From: JAVSMW01 sp032027005
GTDB lineage: Bacteria; Bacillota; Thermincolia; Thermincolales; UBA2595
DNA length: 64,000 nucleotides
Reading direction: 5' to 3'
NCBI GenBank assembly: GCA_032027005.1
Contig: JAVSMW010000005.1
Span: 124,001-188,000 of the forward strand
A program made the position numbers and the translations under genes. Positions 46,048 to 57,425 of the stretch are shown here, piece by piece (positions within the stretch are counted from its first letter, which is position 1; each line of letters opens with the position of its first letter). The notes below the pieces were generated by a model. The model was not told the origin of the DNA and ran no database searches. It saw nothing but the letters and a program-made list of their open reading frames with translations.

Positions 46048-46921
46048 GTCTATTCCACTACTTTGCTTACCCTGCGCAGTCTGCCTTTGATGGGAGTTTT
46101 TTGTAACGCCCGCAAAACCAATTCACCCTTATTGTTCAATATTTCAACAAAGGTAGATACGTCAACTATATTGATGATTCCTATATCTTCCGCTGCCATG
46201 CCTTTAATATTGCAGAGAGTGGCCCACTATATCCACCGGTCTCATCTTTGTTTTCTTGCCAGCATTAATATGCAGTTTCATAATTTCTTCTTGGTTAACC
46301 CGGCACCTTTTATTTCTTTGATTTGCGGTCTGGTATTTATCTTCTCCACAAATTCCTTTTTGGAACTATTCACAGTTTCATTATCGGGTCTTTGCTGTAA
46401 AGGAATTTCTTTACCTATGTACTGTGGATTTCGTTTATCCACTTTTCTTCATACTAATCAGCTTCATCTATGACTAGGTATTTTATTTGTGATATATCAA
46501 ATGTTCCTTTTTCGATATGATCAATAATTCGGCCAGGTGTGCCAACCACCACATGTGTTTTTTGTTTTAGTTCCTTTTCCTGATAATAAAAAGGAGATTT
46601 CCCATAAACTACCGAAACTTTAAGCCTCTTAAACCGGCCTAGATTAAACATATCTTCTTTGACCTGGATGCAAGTTCCCTTGTTGGTGTGAGCACCAGCA
46701 CCTGAGGTTTATTTCATTCCAATCAACTAATTCGCAAACAGGAATGGCAAATGCGGCAGTTTTTCCGCTTCCTGTCTGAGACTTCACAATTATATCTTTC
46801 TGCTTTAATACAGCAGGGATAACCTGCTGTTGGACTATCGTAGGACTTTGAAATTTAACATGCTTATGGCCTTCAATATCTCATCACTCAATAGAAAATC
46901 ATTAAAATTGGCTTTTATCAC
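46048..46921 (-). pseudogene. DbpA-like DEAD-box RNA helicase with internal deletion
   Basis: The N-terminus (from GTG 46921) has QTGSGKTAAFAIPVCELV (motif I), then in another frame VVVGTPGRIIDHIEKGTF and LVIDEAD (motif II). Directly after DEAD the frame stops and the text resumes with KRNPQYIGKEIPLQQRP and a DbpA-type RNA-binding domain (AAEDIGIINIVDVSTFVEIL, ending in KGRLRRVSK). The second RecA domain, about 150 residues, is deleted, so this copy cannot be a working helicase. Confidence 0.85.
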
Positions 46922-46971
46922 CGGTCATCTCTCTTTCCACTCAGCCGGACCAGACTGCCCGGCTAACATGA

Positions 46972-47496
46972 TTATTCTGTAGTCAAATTGATTCTGCCTA
47001 CTTTGCCGTAAGTCTTAGATATAGACTTGACAGACATATCGACCTTGCCGTTCCGCTCCATTAACTCATGAAAATCAGGGAACTGTTTGCGGGGCAGGAT
47101 AACTTTTAGGATTAATTCCTTCCCCTCTATCCCGTAACCAACCGTAGTTGTTACCGAGTATCCCTGGTTCCGTAAATTATCTGCCAAGATTTTACCTGCA
47201 CTGAGATGTTTATAAACTTCTATTTCAACCAGACCTATGGCCAGTTTCTTTTCAATTTGATTAGCTAAAAAGACTCCCAATATTTTGCCCAAAGCAAAAG
47301 CTAAAATATATCCGTAACCGGAAGAACTTGTAATCAGCTTAAAAGCATAAACAAAAACTATGGCATCTAAAAAGTAGTTATATAAACGGGTTTGACTGCC
47401 CTTCTGCGCCAGGAAAGTTGTTTTAAGATTTCCCAGGCAAGTACTGAAGACATTCAAGGCGAGTACGATTGATAAATCGATTATAGTATTTAACAT
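46972..47496 (-). CDS. UPF0316/DUF5698 membrane protein
   Basis: 174 residues from the ATG at 47496, with GAAAGGAG upstream. Three membrane helices at the N-terminus are followed by a soluble DUF2179-like domain (HLSAGKILADNLRNQGYSVT and VILPRKQFPDFHELM). The family is widespread in Firmicutes with no firm function. Intact. A terminator-like hairpin sits in its leader, 15 bases before the ribosome site. Confidence 0.85.
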   Translation of the reverse strand: MLNTIIDLSIVLALNVFSTCLGNLKTTFLAQKGSQTRLYNYFLDAIVFVYAFKLITSSSGYGYILAFALGKILGVFLANQIEKKLAIGLVEIEVYKHLSAGKILADNLRNQGYSVTTTVGYGIEGKELILKVILPRKQFPDFHELMERNGKVDMSVKSISKTYGKVGRINLTTE

Positions 47497-47510
47497 ATTT
47501 TCTCCTTTCT

Positions 47511-47549
47511 GAAAAAATAAAATGCCCCTGTCTGTGCAACAGGAGCATT
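47511..47549 (-). terminator. leader terminator before UPF0316 gene
   Basis: Stem AATGCTCCTG/CAGGGGCATT on the minus strand followed by TTATTTTTT, directly before the ribosome site. It may be a leader attenuator or end the upstream remnant. Confidence 0.7.
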
Positions 47550-47629
47550 GGTTAAATTTCCTAATTGGTTTTGTGACTGTCTTATTATGGCAGCTTTTTT
47601 TGTTTTTGTCAACCCTCAATGGCCCCTTC

Positions 47630-47839
47630 TCAATGGCAGATTAGCCCAACCAAATCTACTTCTTTATTAAAATCGATCTTTTCCTGACCTTCGTCTATAT
47701 GCTCCACTTCCCAATTTGGTGGGGTTAGGGCGGCCATATATGGCATAGTAACCTGCTGAAAGTTTATGACCCGCATTTTTCTGATTTGTCTTATTTCCTC
47801 TGAAGAAGCTGTAATCAGCAATAATTTCATGATTTTCAT
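47630..47839 (-). pseudogene. N-terminal fragment of a B12-binding radical SAM protein
   Basis: 69 residues starting MKIMKLLLITASSEEIRQIR and containing FQQVTMPYMAALTPPNWEVE and FNKEVDLVGLICH, which matches the start of B12-binding-domain radical SAM proteins. It stops where the family continues for about 400 residues. A truncated copy. Confidence 0.7.
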
Positions 47840-47844
47840 TTCAC

Positions 47845-50800
47845 TTAGCCTTTACGGGTTAGTTCATCTGCCAGCAATTCAGCTTGCTTTAATACTATTT
47901 CGGTGGCAAGTTTCTGCATGTCCGGGGATACCCATACTGCCTTAAAGGTCCGCTTTACTATGACTTTTAATTTTGCTTTTACACTTTCCTTTATGGTCCA
48001 GTCAATTGAGGTATTATCTTTCACTTTTTCAAACAACACTACAGCCAATTCCCGCAATTTATCTTTTTGCATTACTTCCCTGGCGCTTTCATTGTTTGCA
48101 ATGGGCTGAATAAAAGGCATATTCGTATTCTGACAACCCCATTTCATGAGGCTCTTTATCCATTTTCTGAATATCTTTACCTAAGTTAATTATTCTTCGA
48201 TAACTTCTGCTGCTGTTAAAATTTTGTTGTGATATTTTTTAATAGAGTTTTCAAGCATGTCCATTAAAGCCTTACCTTGGATCAAGTTTTTCTTATCCTT
48301 GATTTTATTTCATCATTGAGTAATTTTTTCAGGACTTCAAGAGCTACATTTCTGTGCTCCATATTTTTTACTTCTAAAAGAAATTCTTCCGAGAGGATGG
48401 AAATATCGGGCTTTTTGATGCCTGCCGCATCGAAGACATCAATTACCTGCTCGGTCACCAGGGCCTTATCGATTACCTGCCTGATGGCAGTTTCAATTTC
48501 CTCGTTTGTTTTACCTGAACCAGTAATATCAAACTTTACTAATCTAGACTTAACTGCCTGAAAAAATGATACTTCATCTTTGACATCCATTGCCTGTTCA
48601 TGTGGAATGGCAATAGCAAAAGCTATTGATAAGGCCATTACTTCATCAATATATCTTTTTTTTCCCGTTTTCGAGACCCAGAATATGGTCTTCTGCCGCC
48701 AGGATAATTGATAATTTCCTTGATGTACCGGCATCAAAATAATCCTCATAAGAAAACCCATAATACATCTGTGATACAACTTCCAGCTTTTCCAACATGA
48801 GTTGAACTGCTTTCTCCTGAGTAACAGCAGGATCACCTTTCCCGCCACTATCGGAAATAAAAAGCCAAGGCTTTTTTGAGGTCTGAGGCGATGCCAAGAT
48901 AGTCCACCACTAAACCGCCCGGCTTGTCTTTATAACTCTGTTAACCTGGCAATAGCCTGCATCAGGTTATGGCCTTGCATCGGCTTATCAATGTAAAGAG
49001 TATGCAGCGAAGGAGCATCAAAACCGGTAAGCCACATATCCCGTACAATGACTAATTTTAATTCATTTTGCGGATTCTTCATCCTCTCTGCCAAGGTTCT
49101 TCTTTGTTCTTTCGTTGTATGATGCTTAGAGATTTCCGGCCCGTCGGAAGAGGAAGATGTCATCACCACTTTAATGATGCCTTTTCTTAGGTCCTTGCTG
49201 TGCCACTTAGGTCTTATCTTAATTAATTTCATCATACAAATCGGCAGCAATCCTCCTGGACATAGCCACAATCATGCCTTTGCCCTCAAAAGACTTCCTG
49301 CCTTTGTTCAAAATGACTGACAATATCCTGCGCAATCTGTTTAATCCGATCTGCACTGCCAATCAGGGCTTCCAATTGGGTCCATTTTGTCTTGGCTCTT
49401 TGTGTTTCTGCCAAATCGTCCTGGCCCATCTCATCGTCTAATTCGGCAACCAGCTTTTTACCTTCTGCGCTGAGATTGATTTTTGCCAATCTGCTTTCAT
49501 AATAAATCTTTACCGTTGCCCCATCTTCAACGGCTTGTGATATATCGTAAATATCTATATAGTTACCAAAAACAACAGGGGTATTTACATCCGTACTTTC
49601 GATAGGCGTCCCAGTAAAACCAAGGTAGGTTGCTCTGGGCAGGGCATCGCGCAAATATTTGGCGAATCCGTAGACAGTTTTTTTACCGATTACATTTCCC
49701 TGTTCATCCTTTTCATCAACAGCTTTTCCTTTAAATCCATACTGCGTCCGATGGGCCTCATCTGCAATGACAATAATGTTTTCTCTGTCTGAAAGCCGCT
49801 CATAAACATTGCCTGCTTCAGGTTGAAACTTCTGAATTGTTGTAAACACAACACCACCTGAGGCAACTTTTAAAGGGTTTTCAGTTGTTCGCTGTCTTCA
49901 GCCTGCACAGGGTCTTGTCTAAGCAGTTGTTTGGAGGAGGCAAAGGTATCAACAACTGGTCGTCCAAATCGTTCCGGTCAGTGATGATTACTACTGTTGG
50001 ATTATTCATGGCAAGTACAATTTTTCCGGTATAAAACACCATCGATAAAGATTTTTCCGCTTCCCTGGGTGTGCCAGACCACGCCGCCTTTACGGTCTCC
50101 GACCGGTTGTTGTTTAACACCGGCCAAACCGTAACTCTCGGGTGATTCCATTGCGGTATCCGCATGATAATTCACCTGTGAGGATATGTATCCTGCGGCT
50201 CTCAAGGTAGATTCCACCGCCCCGTTTACTGCGTAGTATTGATGATACGCCGCCTAATTTCTTTTCAGTTTGGATGGTGATGATGCCTGTTTCTTTATCC
50301 TCTTTTTTCGACTTTTCAAATACAATGAAATGGCGCAGCAGGTCTAACAAGTTTCTTTGTTAAGCATTCCTTTAATTAGCGTTTCAGTTGTCCGACTAGG
50401 TGTGATGCTTCAGCTTTACCATCTGAGGATTTCCAGGTCATAAAGCGGCTTAAACCGGCAGAAAGGGAACCAGCTTTTGCTTCCAGACCATCTGAAATAA
50501 CATAAACCCATTGAAGGTGAAGAGACCCGGGATGGCTTGTTATAAGTTTGCAATTGGTTATAGGCTGATTTTACTGTGGCATTTTCATCGCAGGATTTTT
50601 CAGTTCGATCACAACTAAGGGCAATCCGTTTACAAACAGAATAATATCCGGGCGCTTGTTTACGCCATTTTCGATTACCGTAACTGATTAGCAACAATAA
50701 ATCGTTATTTTCTGGGCTTTTAAAATCAAGCAGCCAGACTAAATCCCCTCTGTCATTTCCGTCTTTATGATAGCTTACTTAATGCCTTCGGTCAGCATCC

Positions 50801-51078
50801 GGTGGAATGCTTCGTTATTGGTTATCAGTTCAGGTGAATTTAAACGCTGAATTTGTTTGACTGCATCTTCCCGGGCATTCTGCCGGAATTCTAGGATTTA
50901 TCCTGTCAACTGCTGTTTGCAGGCGTTCCATCAGCAGTACATCTTCGAAGGACTGCCTCTCCGGTGTGTCGCTGTCGGGGGCGATACTAGGGGCGTATAT
51001 GTAGTGGTAGCCCTGATGTTCGAGGAGTTCTATGGCAAATTTCTCTATGGCGGATTCGGTGATTTTAGTCATGATCAT
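47845..51078 (-). pseudogene. hsdR: type I restriction enzyme R subunit, many frameshifts
   Basis: The pieces in order give a full HsdR: N-terminus ESAIEKFAIELLEHQGYHYI, a nuclease region, Walker A text GVVWHTQGSGK, VVIITDRNDLDDQL, the DEAH-type IVIADEAHRTQYGF, YLGFTGTPIE, VIVRDMWLTGFDAPSLHTLY, and a helical C-terminus ending at 47845. At least eight frame changes are needed. If the changes are real the enzyme is dead; if they are read errors it may be intact. Confidence 0.88.
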
Positions 51079-51115
51079 GATCCTCCTGCCGCTTAATAGG
51101 ATTGTTTATCCATAA

Positions 51116-52265
51116 TTAACATTTAACTTTAACTTCACCGCTCATAAGTTTAGGCAGTAAGGTATCCCGCAGTTTTTCGAGGGTGCGGATTTGATTAGAT
51201 TTATTTTTAAGGTTTTTCACAAACCCTGATAACTCTCTATTAAGTTTAGCAATAATATTATCTGGAGGTATTCTTATACTATAATCTTTTTATATCATTC
51301 GCTTGGGCTCGTTGTCTTCCACTAGAACCAGTCATACAACTAATAGTGAAATCTCTAAAGTCTTCATTTTAGCAATTAAGTATGAAATAAACGGATGAAA
51401 AGGTTTTTTCATTTTCATAACAATAAACTCCGTAGATCCCCAACCCACTGTTGCCTCATTATCAAGAAAATCCACAAAGCACGTTTTCCCATTTTCTAAA
51501 CATGGGGTTATTCTTGCAAAAAGAGTATCACATTTTTAAATTTTACTCCGGAATTAAATTCTCTATCATACCAAGCAATGGGGCAATATGAATTGGTGTT
51601 TAACATTTGACATTTCAAGATAAGGAGTTTTATTTTCCTTACTTAATTTATAGCTCGGGTTAAATTCAATAATATTCTCTAAGCACATCTCCTCCCAATC
51701 CTCTCCGCTTCCTCCACAAACCACTGCCTGAAAAGCGTTTCTGCCATTGCTTCAAGGGTTTTATTCTGGCGGTGGAGCAGGTCTATTTTGTCGTCAAGAC
51801 TGCTTAGAACGGATGCGATGGCTTTTTGTTCGGTAGGTGGAGGTATGAATATTTCTAAATTCGCTAATTGGTCTCTTGTAACATTTGGAAATGTTGAACC
51901 CGTGGCACTAGCCAATAAAGATGGAAGATTATAGTCTATTACTCCTTTTACAAAGAATTGATAGTCTTTTCCTTCGATATGACGAATAGCAGCAAGCCCT
52001 CGGCCCAGAACATACTCTTGATCGGCCCAATTCATTCGGCCTGTGGTTGAGCCGCGTACACAAAACAAAATGTCACCTTTCTTAGACAGTTTTGTGGGTT
52101 CCTCAGTGTATTGAACAGGTGTCGGATATTTGATACCAAATTCTGTGGGCCCATTTAGTAAAGGGTTTACCGAAACCAGTCTGATTACATGATTCTCCCT
52201 TTGGTGATTGCCCCATTGTAATTTCTGCTATTTCTGCAAGAGTACCTTCCTTCCCACTCACTCAT
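51116..52265 (-). pseudogene. hsdS: type I restriction enzyme specificity subunit, frameshifted
   Basis: ATG at 52265 overlaps the end of the KilA-N gene. The readable middle (NVTRDQLANLEIFIPPPTEQKAIASVLSSLDDKIDLL) is the conserved HsdS spacer helix; the two target-recognition domains lie on either side but are in several frames. HsdS chooses the DNA sequence recognised by the complex. Confidence 0.8.
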
Positions 52266-53083
52266 CGCTATTGCCCTCCAGCCTTTTTATCCTTGAGCTA
52301 TCGGTCAATATCCGCATTTGCTGGATGGCAATCTTATTCAGTCTATCAAGACGAGTTTCTTGCGGCAGCCCATCATTGATGAACAAGGCATTAAGATTTT
52401 CAAGATTAGCAAGACAGACTAACTGTGAAACATCAGCATAGTCCCTGATATTCCCTTTCTGATCGGGGTTTTGGTCCCGCCATTGGACAGCTGTCATACC
52501 AAAAAGCGCCATATTTAAAACATCCGCCTCTGATGCGTAGATACTGCTAATCTGAGCTTTACTCAGCTGTGCCGGGATGAGGTTTTCCTTAATGGCGTCA
52601 GTGTGAATGCGGTAGTTTATTTTGGTCAGATTTCGCCTGATATCCCAGCCGAGCTGTTTTCTTTCTTGGTCTTTAAGCCGCTGAAACTCTTTGATTAGAT
52701 ACAGTTTAAATTCAACCGATATCCAAGAAGCAAATTCAAAGGCAATGTCTTTGTGAGCATATGTACCACCATAACGGCCGGATTTGGAAATTATCCCTTT
52801 AGCATTAGTGCTTTCTATCCATTGTTTGGGAGTAAGGGTAAAACTGTTGAGCCCTGCCAACTTTCTAAACCCGTCGAATTCGACGGGTTTAAAATCAGGA
52901 TTGTTAAGCTGCTCCCAAATACCCAAAAACTCAATTGTATTGCGATTTCGAAGCCAGTTTCTGATAAGATCATCAGAACCATCCTCTTTTTTAAATTTTG
53001 CGATATCTGTAATAACAGATATAATCATCTTCATTGAAAGTATAAAGCGCTATTTCCTTATCCAATACATTAATCTTGGCCAT
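52258..53083 (-). pseudogene. KilA-N domain protein in restriction operon, N-terminal frameshift
   Basis: From ATG 53083 it reads AKINVLDKEIALYTFNEDDYI, then shifts one base; the remaining 258 residues are open from 53034. The KilA-N domain is visible (LIRNWLRNRNTIEFLGIWEQ and GRYGGTYAHKDIAFEFASWI). It is placed between hsdM and hsdS with overlapping ends, an arrangement seen in other type I loci. Role unknown; perhaps DNA binding. Confidence 0.8.
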
Positions 53084-54632
53084 TGTTAACCACCACCTTG
53101 GCAAGGTTTTCAATAATCAATGTATTTAGCTTTTCTTCTTCTTTAAGCTGTACTTCAAACTCCTTTTTTAAACCTTGTAAATCGTTCATTGAAATCAAAA
53201 TCATCTTCATCGTCAGGGAGACCAACATACCTGCCCGGTGTCAGCACATAATCCAGTTCTCTGACCTTTTCAATGGATGCAGAATTACAAAACCCTTTTA
53301 TATCTTCATATTTTGCCGTCAGGGTTACGCCAATTGTGATACGTTTCGGCAATTTTTTGGATATCTTCTTCAGAAAGTTCACGCGTCCTGCGGTTTATCA
53401 GATGTCCCATATTTCGCGCATCGATAAACAGAATTTCATCTGTTCTGTTGCGGTATTTTCCGTTTTCTTTATTCCTGCTTAGAAACCACAAGCTGGCAGG
53501 AATCTGTGTGTTCAAAAATAGTTTTGCAGGCAGATTTACAATACAATCACCAATCGAGCTTCAATAAGACCTTTTCTGATATCGCCTTCACCGGAAATTT
53601 TGGAAGTTAAAGCGCCTTTAGCAAGAACAAACCCGGCTTGTCCACTGGGGCTGAGATGGTAGATAAAGTGCTGAATCCAGGCATAATTTGCGTTACCTGT
53701 GGGAGGTGTGCCATATTTCCATCTGCCCGTCTTTTCTAAGTAAATCACCACTCCAGTCGCTGTCATTAAAAGGCGGGTTAGCAATAACATAATCGGCTTT
53801 AAATCTTGTGAGTATCATTTAAAAAAGAACCCTTCATTGTTCCATTTGACCTGTGAGCTGTCAATTCCCCGGATGGCCAGGTTCATCTTGGCTAAACGCC
53901 AGGTTGTTTGGTTGCTCTCCTGTCCGTAAATGGAAATGTCGTTTACTTTTCCCTGATGGTCTTGGACGAATTTCTCCGACTGAACAAACATAACCGCCTG
54001 AGCCGCAGCAAGGGTCAAATACCCTGCCTTTGTATGGCTCTAACATTTCTATAGTAATTCCACAACGCTTCTTGGAGTATAAAACTGGCCGCCCTTTTTT
54101 CCTTCAGATAAGGCAAACTCGCCCAGGAAATATTCGAAGACATGACCAAGAATATCGGCACTTCTGGCTTTGACATCACCTAATGCAATATTTCCGACTA
54201 AGTCTATCAATCCACCTAAGCTTGTGGGATCAAGGTTGTCCCTGGCATATACTTTGGGCAGAACATCCTTAAGGGATGGGTTTTCTTTTTCAATAAAACC
54301 CATTGCACCATCTACGTCTTTACCGATTTCAGGGAGTTTTGCCCTGGATTGCAAATACGACCAGCGGGCCTTTTCCGGAACAAAAAAGACATTTTCTGCT
54401 TTATACTCATCTATATCTTCAGGGTCAGCACCGGCATAATTCCCTTCGCCACCTGCTAATCTTTGGTACAATTCTTCAAAGGCATCAGAAATGTATTTTA
54501 AAAATATCAAACCTAAAACAATATGTTTGTATTCAGCAGCATCGATGTTTTTTTCTGAGCTTGTCCGCCGCTTTCCATAGTTGTTTTTCAATTGGTTTCT
54601 TCTTTTTGATTGTTAATAGTATTTTTTGCCAT
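53070..54632 (-). pseudogene. hsdM: type I restriction methyltransferase subunit, frameshifted
   Basis: Start ATG 54632 after AAAGGAG (MAKNTINNQKEE), then a frame change into KNIDAAEYKHIVLGLIFLKY. The methyltransferase core shows GGQFYTPRSVVELL, then in other frames FDPCCGSGG (SAM site), and the catalytic NPPF region lies near 53770 in damaged text. The C-terminus (LKEEEKLNTLIIENLAKV) ends at 53070. At least five frame changes. Confidence 0.88.
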
Positions 54633-54812
54633 TTTGCACTCCTTTGCGGTTTACTTTTGATACCCATTCATGACATCTGACTATTCTAGCTATATTATTC
54701 CACATTTTTCATTGTTTTCCTCGTTTTATCGGAAGAAAGCCCTGACATAATAAAAATCCCGCAATTCCTTGCAGGATTACTACTATAATGGCACTTTTTA
54801 ACCCCTAACTGG

Positions 54813-54857
54813 AAAAACGCCCTGTGGCGGCGCACAACGCCGCCACAGGGCGTTTTT
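54813..54857. terminator. strong bidirectional terminator
   Basis: A perfect 20-base stem (AAAAACGCCCTGTGGCGGCG with its complement) around a five-base loop. It separates the RiPP-like region from the restriction operon. Confidence 0.9.
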
Positions 54858-54927
54858 ACGAACATGCACTACTGTTTGTATCAAATTGACAGCACTTCCG
54901 CTTTTCCGGAAGCTATCTCTATAAGGG

Positions 54928-55998
54928 TCAGACGCGACAACCCCACCAGTGTCTGAACTTGTTGTTCCGGTGTCCGTGACTCCCCTGCCACCGTGAATCA
55001 TAAGCCTCAAGCCTTTCCGCGGCAAGCTTGACCAGTGTCCACAGTATTTTAAACGCACCATCAGAGAGGGGCGGGTCACCCCGGTAGTTTTCCAGTCTGG
55101 CTCCGGTCCGGTATTGCGGGTAATGCTCCAAGCCGACGAAACGCAGGAACCAATCCGCCCGGAAACTGCCAACAGCAGATACAATGCCCATGTAATCGGC
55201 AATTAACTCGTCAAGCAGGTTGTTTCTCATCGCAGAGAACAATCTACGGGTAAAATAGTGGGTACACTCGTGTTCCCGGCGGATAATCAGCGACAGCCTT
55301 CGCCACTCTTCTTCTGACAGCCCCAGGCTTTCCGCCGGCACAGCGCTGTATGGTCCGTCACTTAAAATAATAAATTTATCCTGATAGAGTTCTTTTTGGG
55401 GATCAATCGCTGGAACTCCGCCTGCCAGCTTTCCTCTGTCAGGTTTCCGGGTTTTTCTTTTCCCATTCTCTCCTGAAGGTATGGATTCTATCCCAGTTAT
55501 TATAACCGGCGATGATGACTGCCCCCATGGAATCCGGCACGGCTTGCGGTTCATTCCGGCGGCTCAAAGCTTGCACCATGGTGACAAAATCAGCCCTGCG
55601 GCGGGTGATCAGAAGAGGTATCCGGCCGGCCGGAGTCTGGTGGAGGACCAGTTCCAGACCTTCCGGAACCTCTAACACAAGTCCGGCTTCCTCAGTTATA
55701 CCGTCGGTGACACCCCTCCGGGTCGCGGCCCGATATGGTTCTGTTGAGCTGATTCCTTCTCTGATGGGAAATTTAAACTGCATCAACCGATCTTTTAGGG
55801 TAGGAAATGCCCCTCTTTCACTGCTTCAGCCTCATATTGCTCCCAGGCCCTGACAAAAGGCTCGTCCGGCATTGGATAATCAATATTTCCTGTTATTGCC
55901 GAATGATTGTAGACATTTTCAGTATACTTCATCAATTCAACCACTTCTGTTTCGTTCGCTCCCAAAGAAATCAGAATTCCTCAGAGTGCATAGCTCAC
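54928..55998 (-). pseudogene. HExxH-containing protein near RiPP genes, frameshifted
   Basis: Start GTG at 55998 with GGAGGAC upstream. Pieces in three frames join to one protein: LISLGANETEVVELMKYTEN, then FKFPIREGISSTEPYRAATR, then the C-terminal half with RREHECTHYFTRRLF and NNLLDELIADYMGIV. The HExxH plus downstream DEL/AD helices look like a zinc-binding site, though it may be structural. It resembles the uncharacterised DUF7005 family, but I am not certain. It follows the NHLP precursor by about 50 bases, so it may be part of its processing. Confidence 0.65.
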
Positions 55999-56049
55999 CG
56001 TCCTCCGCTGTAATCTTACTGCGTAAACGAGCCTAGGCCCTGATTCCGG

Positions 56050-56397
56050 CTACTCCCGTAGGCATATCAACAATGACCCTGGTTCTTTTGGCGGTACTGC
56101 GCGCCGCCAGGCTGTCACATCTGTAAAGCCGCTGCCTCCACCGGTAACAAGCTCTAAATCTTGTTCACAAAGCTCACCTTCCAGAAAATTCGCTGCCGAC
56201 GCTTCGATATTTAACAAGGCCTCGCCGCTTTCCGAGAATTCCACCTGCAGCCCGGTTGGCAGATCCTTGCCGCTTAATTCTTTAATCGCTGAATGCGGGT
56301 TCTCAAGGCAAAACTTCTTATATTCTTCATCTTCTGTAATTCTTTGTTTTATAATCTCAAGGGTTTTTTGGACTTCCTCCAGTGTCCACATATTCAT
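56050..56397 (-). CDS. NHLP-type (nitrile hydratase-like leader) RiPP precursor
   Basis: 115 residues from ATG 56397, GGAGG seven bases upstream. The leader shows the nitrile-hydratase-alpha-like text (EEYKKFCLENPHSAIKELSG, GLQVEFSESGEALL) and ends in a double-Gly motif LELVTGG at about residue 87. The remaining core of about 28 residues (GSGFTDVTAWRRAVPPKEPG and so on) has Ser, Thr, Trp and Cys. NHLP leaders mark proteusin and related RiPP precursors; the modifying enzyme for this one could be the radical SAM protein upstream or lie elsewhere. The frame is intact. Confidence 0.85.
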   Translation of the reverse strand: MNMWTLEEVQKTLEIIKQRITEDEEYKKFCLENPHSAIKELSGKDLPTGLQVEFSESGEALLNIEASAANFLEGELCEQDLELVTGGGSGFTDVTAWRRAVPPKEPGSLLICLRE

Positions 56398-56433
56398 GGT
56401 AATACCTCCGGTTTACAGCGCAATATAAAACAT

Positions 56434-56540
56434 ACCGCTAAGGCGCAGAGAAACATAATTCATACTACAATCGATTTACCATTGGAAACCCTTAGAAGGA
56501 ATCAACCTTTAGTAGCACTCGCCCTCTGCGTCTCTGCGGT
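56434..56540. repeat. REP-like imperfect inverted repeat
   Basis: Arms ACCGCTAAGGCGCAGAG and CTCTGCGTCTCTGCGGT (12 of 17 pair) flank 70 bases. Related GACGCAGAG words are found at 33516-33538 and 36331-36345. These words recur as dispersed repeats in many bacterial genomes. Confidence 0.5.
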
Positions 56541-56676
56541 TGTTTTTGTTTTCGGGGTAGATTCCATGCACTGGCACGGCATCAGAAAACTGAAAGTTAG
56601 TGGCTAAAAGCAGGGTTAAGCAGGTTTATCAAAGAATTAACCTTTTAAGCAAAATTCGGCTAAAGAGGTGGTTTCA

Positions 56677-57419
56677 ATGAAGAAGGGGTTACCCCTTGGG
56701 CAGGGCCTGACAGCTGACATCTTTGAGTGGGGTGAAACAGAAATTGTCAAGCTTTTTAAAAAAGGTTACCCAGCATGTTTAATAGATGATGAGTCTTCCA
56801 TCTGCCAAAAGGTATATGAACTGGGCCTGCCCGTTCCCGCCTATTGCGGCTCAATTGAAATTGACGGCAGGTACGGTCTTATTTTTGAACGGGTAACAGG
56901 AGAACTGTTGCCCAGGTTAATGGCGGCAAATCCGTTCGACCTTCCCAAGTACGCAAGAATGATGTCTGAGCTGCATTTTGCCATACATAAACATACGGTG
57001 CCTGAGCTGCCCTTTTTTGCTGCCCGAATGGCCTCAGCAATTAAGGGACACAAAACATTGGTTCCAGAGGAGAAGATCACCCTTTTGGACGGACTGTACC
57101 TGAGGGCTGATGGTATACTCTCTGTCATGGGGATTTCCACCCTTATAATATTTTGGTTTCCGCCCGCGGACCGGTGATTATTGACTGGGGCAATGCCGGA
57201 CGGGGAAATCCGGCTGCTGATGCTGGCTTGACCTCTTTAGGATTAAAAATAGGTAAAGTCCCGGAATATGAGTCAGATAAATCTGCAATTGAGTCTTGCC
57301 GCCTGGAGCTTCGTCAGATATATTTGGCTAATTACCTCAGGCTTTCCACACTTGCTCAGGATGATTTATTACAGTGGGAAGAATATCTGAGCCGGTATAT
57401 ACAACTGTTCACAAACTGA
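56677..57419 (+). pseudogene. aminoglycoside/choline-kinase-like phosphotransferase, one frameshift
   Basis: ATG 56677 with AAGAGGTGG upstream. The N-lobe reads LPLGQGLTADIFEWGETEIVKLF. A one-base shift near 57125 separates it from the C-lobe, which begins with the catalytic loop LCHGDFHPYNIL (catalytic Asp) and IIDWGNAGRGNPAAD (metal Asp). With the shift corrected the protein is about 247 residues. It lies on the opposite strand inside the RiPP-like region, so it could modify a peptide or a small molecule, or confer resistance; the substrate is unknown. Confidence 0.85.
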
Positions 57420-57425
57420 TTTTTT

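Noticed and set aside
47845..54632. Active type I restriction-modification system
   Set aside because: All subunits carry several frameshifts as given; activity cannot be claimed unless resequencing restores the frames.
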